A stretch of 64,000 bases of DNA from Flavobacterium sufflavum (GCF_004016525.1 NZ_SACJ01000015.1:40759-104758); one strand, 5' to 3'. Positions 1 to 10,138 are shown, counted from the stretch's first letter. A program made the numbers and translations. Notes: generated by a model not told the origin, from the letters alone.

Positions 1-1
1 A

Positions 2-571
2 ATTAAAGGTTGCTATATGGCTGTAAATGATGATGCTATTGCTTTAAAAGGTGGAAAAGGACCGTGGGCTGATAAAGATGCTAGTAATGGTGGAAACGAA
101 AATATTATTATTGAAAACTGTGATTTTGGATTCTGTCACGGAGCTTTAACTTCTGGTAGTGAAGCCATTCACAACAAAAATATTATTGTTCGCAACTGTA
201 CTGTTAACAATGCGGTACGTCTTTTATGGTTGAAAATGCGTCCCGATACTCCTCAAAAATACGAATACATTACTGTTGAAAACATTACAGGCTATGCTAA
301 AAGCATGATTTATGTAAAACCCTGGACTCAATTTTTTGATTTAAAAGGACGAAAAGATGCACCGGTATCTTATTGCGATAATATTACCATGAGAAACATA
401 GACATCAAATGTGATGTTTTCTACGATATGAAAGTTACCGATCGTGATAAATTAACCAACTTTACTTTTGAAAACTTAAAAATTGAAGCTAAAAATGATG
501 CAATTGATAAAAGTATCATCAAAGGCTTAAAACTTAAAAACGTAGTTGTTAATAATAAAGTAATTAAATAA
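2..571 (+). CDS. GH28 polygalacturonase-like protein, C-terminal part (runs off left edge)
   Basis: The reading frame is open to the first bases of the window, so only the C-terminal ~189 residues are present. It carries the GH28 signature elements: a DD pair in NDDAIALKGG, followed about 40 residues later by CHGALTSGSE, which corresponds to the GH28 G-H-G-x-S-x-G-S block. The rest shows the short repeated turns (NITMRNIDIK, NFTFENLKIE) of a right-handed parallel beta-helix. GH28 enzymes hydrolyse alpha-1,4-galacturonic acid bonds of homogalacturonan or release rhamnose/galacturonate from rhamnogalacturonan; the exact specificity cannot be read here. It is followed by a terminator and then by an acetyl esterase gene, consistent with a pectin cluster. 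Confidence 0.85.
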   Translation: MKGCYMAVNDDAIALKGGKGPWADKDASNGGNENIIIENCDFGFCHGALTSGSEAIHNKNIIVRNCTVNNAVRLLWLKMRPDTPQKYEYITVENITGYAKSMIYVKPWTQFFDLKGRKDAPVSYCDNITMRNIDIKCDVFYDMKVTDRDKLTNFTFENLKIEAKNDAIDKSIIKGLKLKNVVVNNKVIK

Positions 572-599
572 TTACTACAACATAACTATTCTAATCACC

Positions 600-638
600 A
601 AAGGGTATAATTTAAATCATTATGCCCTTTTATTTTTT
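600..638 (+). terminator. Rho-independent terminator after the GH28 gene
   Basis: An 11-bp stem (aaagggtataa / ttatgcccttt, one G-U pair) with a 9-nt loop is followed by a T-rich run. Its right arm contains the ATG at 622, which argues that translation of the next gene does not start there but at 652. Confidence 0.6.
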
Positions 639-651
639 TAAACCTTTTTCT

Positions 652-1941
652 ATGAAGCTACTCTCCTATTTCTCATTATTCCTTGGCTTGCTGACGATAA
701 GCCTAAGAGCCCAAAATACCCCGGCTCCGATTAAATTAGTAAACATTGTCCTGACTGCAAATCACCCTGACTGGAATTACAGACTCAACGAAGCAGCAAC
801 CATAAAAGTAAGTGTCCTTAAACATGGTTCACCCGTTGAAAATGTAGAAATAGAATACCAATACGGTCCTGAACAATTAACTCCAGAGAAGAAAGGAACA
901 CTTAAATTAGAAAACGGTGTTGGCGAAATCAACATTGGAACTATGAACACTCCCGGCTTTCGCCAGCTGAAAGTAGAAGCCAAGATTGACGGCTATGTAT
1001 ACAAGGACGAAATAAAAGCCGGCTATGCTCCTTTTGAAATTCAGCCAACTGTAAGTATGCCAAAAGATTTTGATAATTTTTGGAAAAAAGCAATTGCCGA
1101 AAATAATAAAATTCCATTAGATGCTGTAGTAACTCACAAACCTGAATTTTCTACGGCTACAGTAGATGTGTACTTGGTGCGTCTGCAAAATTACCAATTG
1201 GGTCATTATCTTTATGGCTATTTAAGTAAACCCAAAGACAATAAACCACACCCGGTTTTATTGAATCCTCCGGGAGCAGGTGTTAAAAAAATAACTCCCA
1301 TAACTTCTTTTGCCGAACAGGGATTCATCAGCCTAACAACTGAAATTCACGGTATTTCGCCTGAAATGGATGAAAAAGATTTCCAAAAAGAAAGAGAAAA
1401 ACTAAAAGATTATTGGGCAATAAACCTGGACAACAAAGACAATTATTATTATAAAAGTGTATATTTAGGCTGTGTGCGCGCTATTGATTTCCTGAGCAGT
1501 CTTCCTGAATTTGACAAGAAAAATGTAGTGGTAACCGGAGGCAGTCAGGGAGGTGCATTGACTATTGTTACTGCCGGTATTGACAAAAGAGTCAATTATA
1601 TTAGCTCATTTTATCCTGCTTTAAGCGACAACTCTGGCTATTTAAACAACAGAGCCGGAGGCTGGCCAGCTATGTTTAGTGACAAAAACAACAGTCCTGA
1701 GAAAATAAAGACGATGGAATATTATGATATAGTAAATTTTGCAAAAAAAATCACCATTCCGGGATTTTATTCCACAGGATATAACGACAATACCTGTCCT
1801 CCTACTTCTACCCTTTCGGCATTTAATTCAGTAAAAGCGCCTAAAGAAATTGTGATTACCCCTATTTCGGCACATTGGCGATTTAAAGAAACCGATGATA
1901 AATCAATGAAGTGGTTGAAAGAAAAATGTGGAATAGAATAA
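652..1941 (+). CDS. secreted CE7-like acetyl esterase with extra N-terminal beta domain
   Basis: This is a predicted periplasmic or secreted alpha/beta hydrolase of 429 residues. The start at 652 is preferred because a signal peptide (MKLLSYFSLFLGLLTISLRA) follows directly and the ATG at 622 lies in a terminator stem. Residues ~20-125 look like a beta-sandwich domain; the catalytic domain follows. It has the CE7 (cephalosporin-C deacetylase / acetyl xylan esterase) signatures: nucleophile Ser298 in GGSQGG, Asp379 in GYNDNTCPP and His408 in ISAHW. CE7 proteins are usually ~320 residues, so the N-terminal domain is an addition. Known family members remove acetyl groups from xylan or small oligosaccharides. 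Next to GH28, removal of acetyl esters from pectin fragments is the likely but inferred role. The next gene starts 25 bp downstream, so they are probably co-transcribed. Confidence 0.8.
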   Translation: MKLLSYFSLFLGLLTISLRAQNTPAPIKLVNIVLTANHPDWNYRLNEAATIKVSVLKHGSPVENVEIEYQYGPEQLTPEKKGTLKLENGVGEINIGTMNTPGFRQLKVEAKIDGYVYKDEIKAGYAPFEIQPTVSMPKDFDNFWKKAIAENNKIPLDAVVTHKPEFSTATVDVYLVRLQNYQLGHYLYGYLSKPKDNKPHPVLLNPPGAGVKKITPITSFAEQGFISLTTEIHGISPEMDEKDFQKEREKLKDYWAINLDNKDNYYYKSVYLGCVRAIDFLSSLPEFDKKNVVVTGGSQGGALTIVTAGIDKRVNYISSFYPALSDNSGYLNNRAGGWPAMFSDKNNSPEKIKTMEYYDIVNFAKKITIPGFYSTGYNDNTCPPTSTLSAFNSVKAPKEIVITPISAHWRFKETDDKSMKWLKEKCGIE

Positions 1942-1966
1942 AACAACAAACTTAACCTCAAAAAAA

Positions 1967-3331
1967 ATGACCAAAAAAACCACTATTCTTTTATCGTTAC
2001 TACTTAGTTATTCGTTTTCTGTCTATTGCCAGCAAAACGAAAGCAATGTAAATTATAAAAGTATTATCAAATCAAAAATCTATAAGGATTATAAAGGTAT
2101 GTATCGCAAAGGGAGTGGATCATTAATCTACCCTTTTCTTACCCCTGGCAGCAATCAATACGACAATGTATTATGGGACTGGGATTCATGGCTAAGTAAT
2201 ATTGCACTTCGTCAAATTCTTACCGATATCGGTACCGCAAAAGACAAACAAGAAGCACTAAAATACGAACAGGGTTGTGTGCTCAATTTTTTACATTATG
2301 GGGATTGGGACGGCTACTTGCCTATTGTTATTTGGGAAGATTCAAAACCACGCGATATTCGACCTGAAAACATCTACGATGTTAATATGCACAAACCTGT
2401 TTTAGCACAACATGCAGCATTTATAACAAAAAACATAAGAGGTAATGCCGAATGGCTGAGGGAAAAATTCTTTCACCTTCAGGCATTTGTCAATAGTTAC
2501 AAAGCCCATCATCGAAACCAGGCAACAGGACTTTATTATTGGCAAAATGATGTAGCCATCGGTGTTGATAATGACCCAAGCACTTTTTTCAGACCTAACA
2601 AAAGTTCGGCTTCCATCTATCTCAATTGTTTAATGTACAAAGAATTGCAGGCTATGGTATATCTTGCCAAACAATTAAATCAAACAGCCATAGGAGACGA
2701 ATTTGCCAATGATGCAGTTGCCCTAAAAGCAGCCATTCAAAAAAATTGTTGGGATGAACGTGATGGTTTCTTTTATAGTGTTGATTTGAATTTAAAACCA
2801 ATAGATAACCATCAGGACAATACTTTAGGTAAGTCATTTATAATTCATAGTGGCTATCCCCGAGATTATGATTGTTTAATTCAGCGCATAGGGAGTTGGA
2901 GTGGATTTTTAGCACTTTGGTCTGGTATTGCAACTCCTGAACAAGCTGACAGAATCGTTAAGGAACATTATCTGAACGCTAAAACTTTTAATGCTCCTAC
3001 AGGTGTAAGGACACTTTCTAAAATGGAAAAAATGTACAGTGTAAGAGCAAGTGCTAATCCATCCAATTGGAGAGGTCCTATTTGGGGAATATCAAACTAT
3101 ATGGTTTTTAAAGGATTAGAAAAATACGGATACAAAAAAGAGGCTAAAGAGTTAGCTGAAAAAACAATTAGTTTATTTGGTAAGGATTTTGAAAAAAATG
3201 GTGCACTACACGAATATTACGAACCCGAAACCGGAGAACCCTTATTGAACAAAGGCTTTCAAAACTGGAATTATCTTGTTATAAACATGATTGCATGGTT
3301 AGATGGTCAAACAGTCGTAGAAGAATTTTAG
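1967..3331 (+). CDS. secreted (alpha/alpha)6 glycoside hydrolase, GH63/GH37-like
   Basis: This 454-residue protein has an N-terminal signal peptide (MTKKTTILLSLLLSYSFSVY, then CQQ; the Cys could also be a lipid site). Motifs typical of the GH63 / trehalase-like barrel are visible: WDWDSW near residue 70, NWRGPIWGISNYMV near 365, and a late acidic block HEYYEPETG followed by GFQNWNYLVINMI. In that clan, one acid in the W-D-W-D region and one near the C-terminal EYY..TG motif are the usual catalytic pair. The substrate is not recognisable. Its position behind a GH28 enzyme and an acetyl esterase suggests action on a pectin-derived oligosaccharide rather than trehalose or N-glycan. Alternative: a related but distinct family of the same fold. 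Confidence 0.65.
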   Translation: MTKKTTILLSLLLSYSFSVYCQQNESNVNYKSIIKSKIYKDYKGMYRKGSGSLIYPFLTPGSNQYDNVLWDWDSWLSNIALRQILTDIGTAKDKQEALKYEQGCVLNFLHYGDWDGYLPIVIWEDSKPRDIRPENIYDVNMHKPVLAQHAAFITKNIRGNAEWLREKFFHLQAFVNSYKAHHRNQATGLYYWQNDVAIGVDNDPSTFFRPNKSSASIYLNCLMYKELQAMVYLAKQLNQTAIGDEFANDAVALKAAIQKNCWDERDGFFYSVDLNLKPIDNHQDNTLGKSFIIHSGYPRDYDCLIQRIGSWSGFLALWSGIATPEQADRIVKEHYLNAKTFNAPTGVRTLSKMEKMYSVRASANPSNWRGPIWGISNYMVFKGLEKYGYKKEAKELAEKTISLFGKDFEKNGALHEYYEPETGEPLLNKGFQNWNYLVINMIAWLDGQTVVEEF

Positions 3332-3413
3332 CCAATATATCTTAAGCAAATTCTTTTTTCTACATTTCATCCAAATTTGTTTTACTACTTTTGCATTTCA
3401 TAAAACTACGACT

Positions 3414-4232
3414 ATGTCAACAGCGAAAAAAGACTATAAAAAAATTACAACAAAGTCCTTAATTGATATGAAAGCACAAGGAGAAAAAATCTCCATGTTG
3501 ACTGCTTATGATTATACAATGGCTAAGATTGTTGATTCTGCAGGTATCGATGTCATTCTTGTGGGAGATTCGGCTTCTAATGTTATGGCTGGACACGAAA
3601 CCACTTTGCCTATTACCTTAGACCAGATGATTTATCACGCTTCTTCTGTAGTAAGAGGTGCCGACAGAGCTTTAGTTGTAGTCGATTTACCTTTTGGTAG
3701 TTACCAATCGGATCCAAAAGAAGCCTTGCGCTCTGCCATTCGAATAATGAAAGAAAGTGGCGGACATGCAGTAAAATTAGAGGGAGGCAAAGAAATCAAA
3801 GAATCCATCAAAAAAATATTGAACGCAGGAATTCCTGTAATGGGACATTTAGGTTTAACACCGCAATCTATCTATAAATTTGGAACTTACACCGTAAGGG
3901 CCAAAGAAGAACAAGAAGCCCTGAAGTTGATTGAAGATGCCAAACTGCTGGAAAAACTAGGTTGTTTTTCCTTAGTTTTAGAAAAAATTCCGGCAAAATT
4001 AGCCCAGCAAATTGCCGAAAGCATTTCGATTCCTGTAATAGGTATTGGCGCCGGTTCAGGCGTTGACGGTCAGGTATTGGTTATCCACGATATGCTGGGA
4101 ATGAACAACGAATTTAGCCCTAGATTTTTACGCAGATACATGAATTTATACGAGGGAATGACTTCGGCTATTAGTCAATATGTAGACGATGTGAAATCGA
4201 AAGACTTTCCTAACGAGAGAGAGCAATATTAA
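3414..4232 (+). CDS. panB: 3-methyl-2-oxobutanoate hydroxymethyltransferase
   Basis: PanB transfers a hydroxymethyl group from methylene-tetrahydrofolate to 2-oxoisovalerate, giving ketopantoate, the first step of pantothenate (CoA) synthesis in the cytosol. The 272 residues match the usual family length. Recognisable blocks are MLTAYDYTMAKIVDSAGID and VGDSASNVMAGHETTLPITL (metal and substrate binding), KLEGG, and VMGHLGLTPQS. A Bacteroidota -7 box (TACTTTTG, 3386-3393) sits 20 bp before the ATG, so the gene likely has its own promoter and a short leader. It stands alone among pan genes here. Confidence 0.96.
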   Translation: MSTAKKDYKKITTKSLIDMKAQGEKISMLTAYDYTMAKIVDSAGIDVILVGDSASNVMAGHETTLPITLDQMIYHASSVVRGADRALVVVDLPFGSYQSDPKEALRSAIRIMKESGGHAVKLEGGKEIKESIKKILNAGIPVMGHLGLTPQSIYKFGTYTVRAKEEQEALKLIEDAKLLEKLGCFSLVLEKIPAKLAQQIAESISIPVIGIGAGSGVDGQVLVIHDMLGMNNEFSPRFLRRYMNLYEGMTSAISQYVDDVKSKDFPNEREQY

Positions 4233-4268
4233 CTATTCCTCGAACTCCTTAAAGTAATACTTCTTTTA

Positions 4269-4320
4269 ATGCTCGAAATGCCGCTCCTCTTTATAATGAA
4301 GATAACGCTGTTTCGAGCAT
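4269..4320 (+). terminator. hairpin after panB, possible terminator
   Basis: A 10-bp inverted repeat (atgctcgaaa / tttcgagcat) encloses ~32 nt and is followed shortly by ttttt. The long loop makes this a weak terminator call. Confidence 0.4.
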
Positions 4321-4403
4321 TGATCTTTTTAAAATAAAACACAATTATTCTAAAAAGACAACAATTATAAAACCGCTATTTTTGTACTCAAATAAAGCCA
4401 TTA

Positions 4404-5093
4404 ATGAAAGAACTTTCAAATAAAAATAACCTTCAGGTTTTGCATGAAGACAATCATATTATTGTAATCAATAAACGTGTGGGAGATATTGTCCAGGGCG
4501 ATAAAACGGGAGACAAACCACTAAGCGAAATTGTTAAAGAATACATCAAAGACAAGTACAATAAACCGGGCGAAGTTTTTCTGGGAGTTGTTCATCGTTT
4601 AGATCGTCCCACAACCGGAATTGTGGTTTTTGCCAGAACCAGCAAGGCTTTAACAAGACTTAACGATTTATTTAAAAACAGAGAAACCCAAAAAACTTAT
4701 TGGGCAGTTGTAAAAAATAAACCTGCGCAAAACGAAGCCAAATTAATTCATTACATCAAAAGAAACGAGAAAAACAATACTTCCAAAGCCCATTTAAAAG
4801 AAGTTCCTGAAAGTAAAATGGCAAGTTTAGACTACCAAATCATCAAAGAACTCAATAATTATTTTGCTCTGGAAATCAATTTGCATACAGGAAGACATCA
4901 CCAAATCAGAGCGCAATTAGCCGCAATAGGCTGTCCCATAAAAGGGGATTTAAAATATGGTTTTGACCGAAGCAATCCCGATGGAGGAATTCATTTGCAC
5001 GCCCGAAAATTAGTTTTCATCCACCCTGTTTCTAAAGAAATCCTTACCATTATTGCTCCTACGCCAAACGATGCTATCTGGAACGCAGTATAA
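4404..5093 (+). CDS. RluA-family RNA pseudouridine synthase
   Basis: This 229-residue enzyme isomerises uridine to pseudouridine in rRNA or tRNA. The catalytic-Asp motif is present as HRLDRPTTGIVVFARTSKA near residues 73-91, and the second family block as HTGRHHQIRAQLA followed by GDLKYG. There is no S4 RNA-binding domain, so it is the short RluA/TruC-like form rather than an RluD-like one. The target base cannot be predicted from sequence. A -7 box TATTTTTG at 4377-4384 suggests its own promoter. Confidence 0.9.
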   Translation: MKELSNKNNLQVLHEDNHIIVINKRVGDIVQGDKTGDKPLSEIVKEYIKDKYNKPGEVFLGVVHRLDRPTTGIVVFARTSKALTRLNDLFKNRETQKTYWAVVKNKPAQNEAKLIHYIKRNEKNNTSKAHLKEVPESKMASLDYQIIKELNNYFALEINLHTGRHHQIRAQLAAIGCPIKGDLKYGFDRSNPDGGIHLHARKLVFIHPVSKEILTIIAPTPNDAIWNAV

Positions 5094-5178
5094 TTTATTT
5101 TTCGGACAGATTAAAAAAATAAATATCTTAGATTTATACCTTTTTAAAAACAGATAATATATCATTATTCAAGCCATT

Positions 5179-5934
5179 ATGAAATCAAAAAAAGACCGAA
5201 TTCAAGACTTAAAAAACAATGGATATTCTTTAGAATTTGAAGCTGTTTTCAATCTTGCTTTTGAAAATTATAAAAAAATAGCACTATATGCCGGTTTATT
5301 ATTTTTAGTTTCCACTATATTTTTCATAGCTGCGAGTTTTTTGATTATAGCCTTCACTTATGGTCTGGCTAATTTCCAGGCACTAATGAAACCTGAAAAT
5401 TTTGAACCAAAAAACTTATCCGATAATTTTTTATTGGCTTACGTTGGCTGTGTCACTTTCTTCAGCTGTTTGGTTAGTCCTTATTTTGCCGGATTTATCA
5501 AAATGGCACATTGCGCTGAAATAGACGAAGAATTTCATGTTTCTACTGTTTTCGAATACTATAAATTCTCTTATTTCATAGAATTATTTTTAGCCACACT
5601 AATCATTTCAATCCTAAGCCTAGGATTTACTTCAATTCTTGACAAAACAGGAATTCCTATTTTAGGATTTCTGGCTTCTTTGAGTGTTTCATTCTTAAGT
5701 ATACTTGCAGTTCCATTAATTATCTTCGATAAATTTAATGCTATAGAAGCCATAACTACCAGTGCCAGCTTGGTTTCAAGACAGCCCCTACTCCTTTTGG
5801 GACTTATGGTTATTGCTTACTTAGCCATGCTAACAGGTTTTTTCTTTTTCCTTATTGGATTTTTCTTCACCTTTCCTTTTATGTCTTCTATGAATTATGC
5901 TATCTACAGAAGCATTATTGGATTTGAAGAATAA
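5179..5934 (+). CDS. integral membrane protein of unknown function
   Basis: This is a 251-residue protein with a short charged N-terminus and about five or six hydrophobic helices (near residues 35-65, 85-110, 133-155, 160-185 and 200-235). The architecture resembles small multi-spanning proteins of the DUF975/GPDase-membrane type, but no diagnostic motif was recognised. It stands alone between rluA-like and histidine kinase genes; no function is proposed. Confidence 0.75.
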   Translation: MKSKKDRIQDLKNNGYSLEFEAVFNLAFENYKKIALYAGLLFLVSTIFFIAASFLIIAFTYGLANFQALMKPENFEPKNLSDNFLLAYVGCVTFFSCLVSPYFAGFIKMAHCAEIDEEFHVSTVFEYYKFSYFIELFLATLIISILSLGFTSILDKTGIPILGFLASLSVSFLSILAVPLIIFDKFNAIEAITTSASLVSRQPLLLLGLMVIAYLAMLTGFFFFLIGFFFTFPFMSSMNYAIYRSIIGFEE

Positions 5935-6051
5935 AAGTAAACAGCTGAAATCTTTTCAACAAAAGCATTACGTTTTTCTTTTAATTATTGTTATTTTTAA
6001 CAAAATTTCAACAACCATTTGTTAAAAAAATACGATTTTAATTATTAAAAT

Positions 6052-9000
6052 ATGATACTACTCTATACTTTTTTATTAAAAACCTTTACAGAAAGTATTG
6101 TTAGTCTTAGTAGTGGTCATAATTTTACTGTGATTAAAATGTTTGATATCATGGATCAGTTACCTATTGATAAAAACCTTTATCGAACTGTTGTGCCATT
6201 TGTCTTTTTAATTATTTTTTTGTTGATTTATAAATTCCAAAGGATTAAATATGCCTTGGGGAATAAATTCATCCGGAACTTTAGTCCTCAAAATTCAGAA
6301 AACAAAGAATATCAGCTTTATTTTCTCATCTTAGGAATCATTATTTTAATCTTAGAAATAACCTTTGAGTTTTTCAAGTTAAGGCCTAAAAGTATGCTAT
6401 TTATCAATGTTAGCATTTCTTTGATCTTAATAGGAATTGCTTATGCCAGTACCAAATCAGATTTTGTTTTTCGCAATATAAAAAAGATATTCCGTATCAT
6501 TTTTGTTCTTACTTTTTTTAATGTCTGTCGGAATTTAATTCACTTAACAGATGATAATATCCCTTTTTTAAGTTTTCTTTTATTTGTTTATTTCTCATAC
6601 AATATTTTAAAACCATCAAAATTCTATTGGCTTTTTGTTGTATTCACTTTTAGTTATCTTATTAGTGCTTCATTATTAAAACTGGCACCTTTAAACAGGC
6701 TCACCGTAATTTTTAATTACACTTTAGTAGTGGTTTTTATCAATTATATTCGTCACATGTCGATTCAAAATGTAAACGACAAATTCCAGTTTTACAATCA
6801 AATTATCAATAAAGGAAATTCGCTGATTATGGCAAAAAACAAAAGCAATAAAATTGTTTTTTGCAGCGAAAACGTAAAAAGTATTTTAGGCTATGACATC
6901 AAAGAAATCATGGGTTTTGGCTATTATAATCTAACCGAAAATCCTGAAATAACTTCAAAAGAATCTTTTGAAAGTCAGATAAATGACAAAATATTTATTC
7001 GAAAATTAAGATGTAAAAACGGGGACATCAAGTTTATTCAATGGAATAACAAACAATTTTCTGATGATTTAATTATTGGAATAGGACAAGACATAAGTAA
7101 TGAAGTCCAAATTCAAAATCAATACCGAAATTTAATTGAAAATGCTCAAGATTTCATTTATGAAATTGATTTAGAAGGCAAAATTGTTTTTGTAAACAAT
7201 TATACACTAAAAACCCTGGGCTATGCTGAAACCGAAATATTGAATCAGCACTACTCTAACTTTATCAGAGAAGATTATACAACAATCCTAAATACCTTTT
7301 ACAATAATAGTATTCAAGAAAATGGCTTGGAATTTCCATTACTGGAACTCCCTATTTTGAAAAAAAACGGCGAAATACTATGGGTAACCCAAAAAGTTAT
7401 GTTTAGCCACAACGATTTAGGCAAAATTAAAGGATTCTCCAGTATTTCCAGAGACATTACTTTTTTCAAAAATATTGAAATTGAAAAGCAAAAAAGAGAA
7501 CAAAAAAATAAAAAGTACAATGAAAATTTAAAACAATTTAATGCTAAAAGTTATTCAATACAAGAAACCTTAGAGACAAAATTAAAATCAATACTCGAAA
7601 ATACTACTAAAACAATCGAAGCCAATAGAGTGAGTTATTGGGAATATTTTGAAGACACCATTAAATGTCTCCAACTCTATGATTTAAAAACAAATGAATT
7701 TACAAATGGCTGTCAATTAACTAAAGAGCTTTATCCTAATTATTTTCAATCCATAGAAAACAAAACGCCATTAGTCGCTTCTGATGTTAAAAACAATCCC
7801 ATAACAAGAGAATTATATGCTGACTATCTTGAAGAAAACAATATTTTTTCTATGATAGACACTCCGGTTTTTATAAACGGGGAACTCATAGGTATTCTTT
7901 GCATAGAAGTGACCGATGCTAACAAACAATGGGATAATGAAGATATTAATTTTGCCAGAGCAATCGCTGACAGTATTACCATTGCTTTTGAATCTAAAAG
8001 AAGACTCGAAGTAGAACAAAAATTAACTTACAAAAGTGATTTGCTTTCGGCAATGAGTTTATGTACGGAACGATTTTTAAATGTAAAAAACATTGACAAT
8101 GTGTTCTCTGATGTACTGATTATTATTGGAAAAGCAACAAATTCATATCGTAGTTTTTATTACCAAAATGACAGCACCAATCAAACCATTAGTCAAAAAT
8201 ACCGTTGGACAAATGGTAATGATACTTTAACCGAATTAAATCCCAACTATCAAAATTTACCTTATTCTTTTTTTGGTGAATTTAACCCTGACAAAATAGA
8301 AAACAAAGTTTACCCAGTTGTCGTTTCAAACATAAAAGACCCTTTATTAAAGAAAAAACTTGAAGCACTGGATGCTGCTTCGTTAATACTTTTTCCTGTT
8401 TTTGTTAAAAATAAATTTCATGGTGTCCTTGGCTTAAATGATTTGAATGAAGGTAGAATTTGGGCTGATGATGAAGTCCAAATTTTGCAAACTTTAACCA
8501 TGAATATTGGCTCTTCTATAGAGCGAATAGAAAACGAGATTGCCATTAACGAAAGTGAAGAAAAATTCAGGTTATTAGCCAATAATATCCCCGGAACAGT
8601 CTACTTATCTGAAAACGATGAAGATTATACCAAAATATATCTTAACGATGAAATTGAAAAACTCACAGGTTATCCAAAAGAGGATTTCCTTGAAAAAAGA
8701 ATCCGATTCAAAGATTTAATTCATCCTGATGATTTAGAAAAAACACTTATAAAATCGAGTGCCAAATTATCAAAACTGCAAGCCTTTCATTTGACCTATC
8801 GCATCATAAACAAAAAAGGAGACATGGTTTGGATAGATGAATTTATAGATACCGTTGTTAAAAACGGAGAAATTAAATACATCGAAGGTATCATGCTGGA
8901 CATCAGTAAACGTAAGGAAGCCGAAAAAGCTATTAAAGCCAAGGAATATGCCGAAACAGCCAATAAAGCCAAATCGGAATTTTTAGCTAATATGAGTCAC

Positions 9001-10116
9001 GAAATCAGAACTCCTCTCAATGGAATAATTGGTTTTACCGATTTGTTGATGAAAACCGAACTGAATCATATTCAGGAAAAACACATGATTACAGTTAATC
9101 AGTCGGCTCATACTCTACTGGAAATTGTAAATGACATTTTAGATTTTTCAAAAATAGAAGCCGGCAAGCTTGAATTGCATATTGAAAAACAAAAAATAAA
9201 AGAATTACTAACCCAAGTAGTAGACTTAATTCATTTTGAAGCCAATCAAAAAAACTTAAAATTAGAGCTAAATATTGCCGAAGACGTTCCTAATTATTTC
9301 TGGATTGACATTGTGAGAATCAAACAAGTATTGATCAATCTGTTATCTAATGCGGTTAAATTTACAGAAAAAGGTACCGTTAAATTAAATATCTCTGTAA
9401 AACAAAAATCAAGCGATACACAAACTGTAATACGCTTTTCAGTAATTGATACCGGTATCGGAATTTTAGAACAAAATCAAAGAAAAATATTCAAGGCCTT
9501 CTCCCAGGAAGACAGTTCGACTACCAAAAAATTTGGAGGAACCGGTCTTGGATTGACTATTTCAAACAAACTTTTGAATCTGATGAACAGTCACTTAAAG
9601 TTAAAAAGCGAAATAGGAAAAGGAAGTTGTTTTTATTTTGATTTAGATTTAAAAACAAACAATCAAACATTAGAGACAAAACCTTCTAAACAACTTACAA
9701 CAACTGTAGAAAACACAAACTTTCTTGAGGCAAATCCTAATTTACAAAACTCAAAGATTTTACTTGTTGAAGACAACAAAATAAACATGCTTTTGCTAAA
9801 AACCATCATAAAAAACACAATTCCTGAAGCTAGTATTTTTGAGGCTTCAAATGGTCTTGAGGCTATTGCTCAATTTGAAAACAGTCTTCCTGATATTATT
9901 TTTATGGATATTCAAATGCCAATAATGAATGGTTATGAAGCTACAGAGGAAATTAGAAAACTAACATTAGGAAAAAATGTTCCTATTATAGCCATTACTG
10001 CCGGAACAGAAAAAGAAGAAAGAAACAAATGCATCGAAATGGATATGAATGATTATATTTCGAAACCAATTGTAAAAGGAATCATCGAAAAAACACTGAC
10101 AAAATGGATTAAATAA
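6052..10116 (+). CDS. hybrid sensor histidine kinase (TM, PAS, GAF, HisKA, HATPase, REC)
   Basis: This 1354-residue inner-membrane sensor has a hydrophobic N-terminus of about seven helices to residue ~235. PAS domains follow at ~250-350 and ~360-475, two GAF-like domains at ~490-650 and ~660-840, and a third PAS at ~850-965. The transmitter has phospho-acceptor His983 in SHEIRTPLNG, then N, G1 and G2 boxes (NLLSNAVKF, DTGIGI, GTGLGLTIS). The C-terminal receiver (residues ~1235-1350) has LLVEDNKIN and phospho-acceptor Asp1286 in FMDIQMP. There is no output domain, so the phosphate must pass to another protein. The number of sensory domains suggests integration of several cytosolic signals, possibly redox or light. 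The signal is unknown. The zinc peptidase gene follows after 22 bp. Confidence 0.93.
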   Translation: MILLYTFLLKTFTESIVSLSSGHNFTVIKMFDIMDQLPIDKNLYRTVVPFVFLIIFLLIYKFQRIKYALGNKFIRNFSPQNSENKEYQLYFLILGIIILILEITFEFFKLRPKSMLFINVSISLILIGIAYASTKSDFVFRNIKKIFRIIFVLTFFNVCRNLIHLTDDNIPFLSFLLFVYFSYNILKPSKFYWLFVVFTFSYLISASLLKLAPLNRLTVIFNYTLVVVFINYIRHMSIQNVNDKFQFYNQIINKGNSLIMAKNKSNKIVFCSENVKSILGYDIKEIMGFGYYNLTENPEITSKESFESQINDKIFIRKLRCKNGDIKFIQWNNKQFSDDLIIGIGQDISNEVQIQNQYRNLIENAQDFIYEIDLEGKIVFVNNYTLKTLGYAETEILNQHYSNFIREDYTTILNTFYNNSIQENGLEFPLLELPILKKNGEILWVTQKVMFSHNDLGKIKGFSSISRDITFFKNIEIEKQKREQKNKKYNENLKQFNAKSYSIQETLETKLKSILENTTKTIEANRVSYWEYFEDTIKCLQLYDLKTNEFTNGCQLTKELYPNYFQSIENKTPLVASDVKNNPITRELYADYLEENNIFSMIDTPVFINGELIGILCIEVTDANKQWDNEDINFARAIADSITIAFESKRRLEVEQKLTYKSDLLSAMSLCTERFLNVKNIDNVFSDVLIIIGKATNSYRSFYYQNDSTNQTISQKYRWTNGNDTLTELNPNYQNLPYSFFGEFNPDKIENKVYPVVVSNIKDPLLKKKLEALDAASLILFPVFVKNKFHGVLGLNDLNEGRIWADDEVQILQTLTMNIGSSIERIENEIAINESEEKFRLLANNIPGTVYLSENDEDYTKIYLNDEIEKLTGYPKEDFLEKRIRFKDLIHPDDLEKTLIKSSAKLSKLQAFHLTYRIINKKGDMVWIDEFIDTVVKNGEIKYIEGIMLDISKRKEAEKAIKAKEYAETANKAKSEFLANMSHEIRTPLNGIIGFTDLLMKTELNHIQEKHMITVNQSAHTLLEIVNDILDFSKIEAGKLELHIEKQKIKELLTQVVDLIHFEANQKNLKLELNIAEDVPNYFWIDIVRIKQVLINLLSNAVKFTEKGTVKLNISVKQKSSDTQTVIRFSVIDTGIGILEQNQRKIFKAFSQEDSSTTKKFGGTGLGLTISNKLLNLMNSHLKLKSEIGKGSCFYFDLDLKTNNQTLETKPSKQLTTTVENTNFLEANPNLQNSKILLVEDNKINMLLLKTIIKNTIPEASIFEASNGLEAIAQFENSLPDIIFMDIQMPIMNGYEATEEIRKLTLGKNVPIIAITAGTEKEERNKCIEMDMNDYISKPIVKGIIEKTLTKWIK

Positions 10117-10138
10117 TAATCAACTAAAAAACAATACT

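Noticed and set aside
622..651. Earlier start codon for the CE7-like esterase
   Set aside because: The ATG at 622 lies in the right arm of a terminator hairpin, and the start at 652 begins a typical signal peptide.
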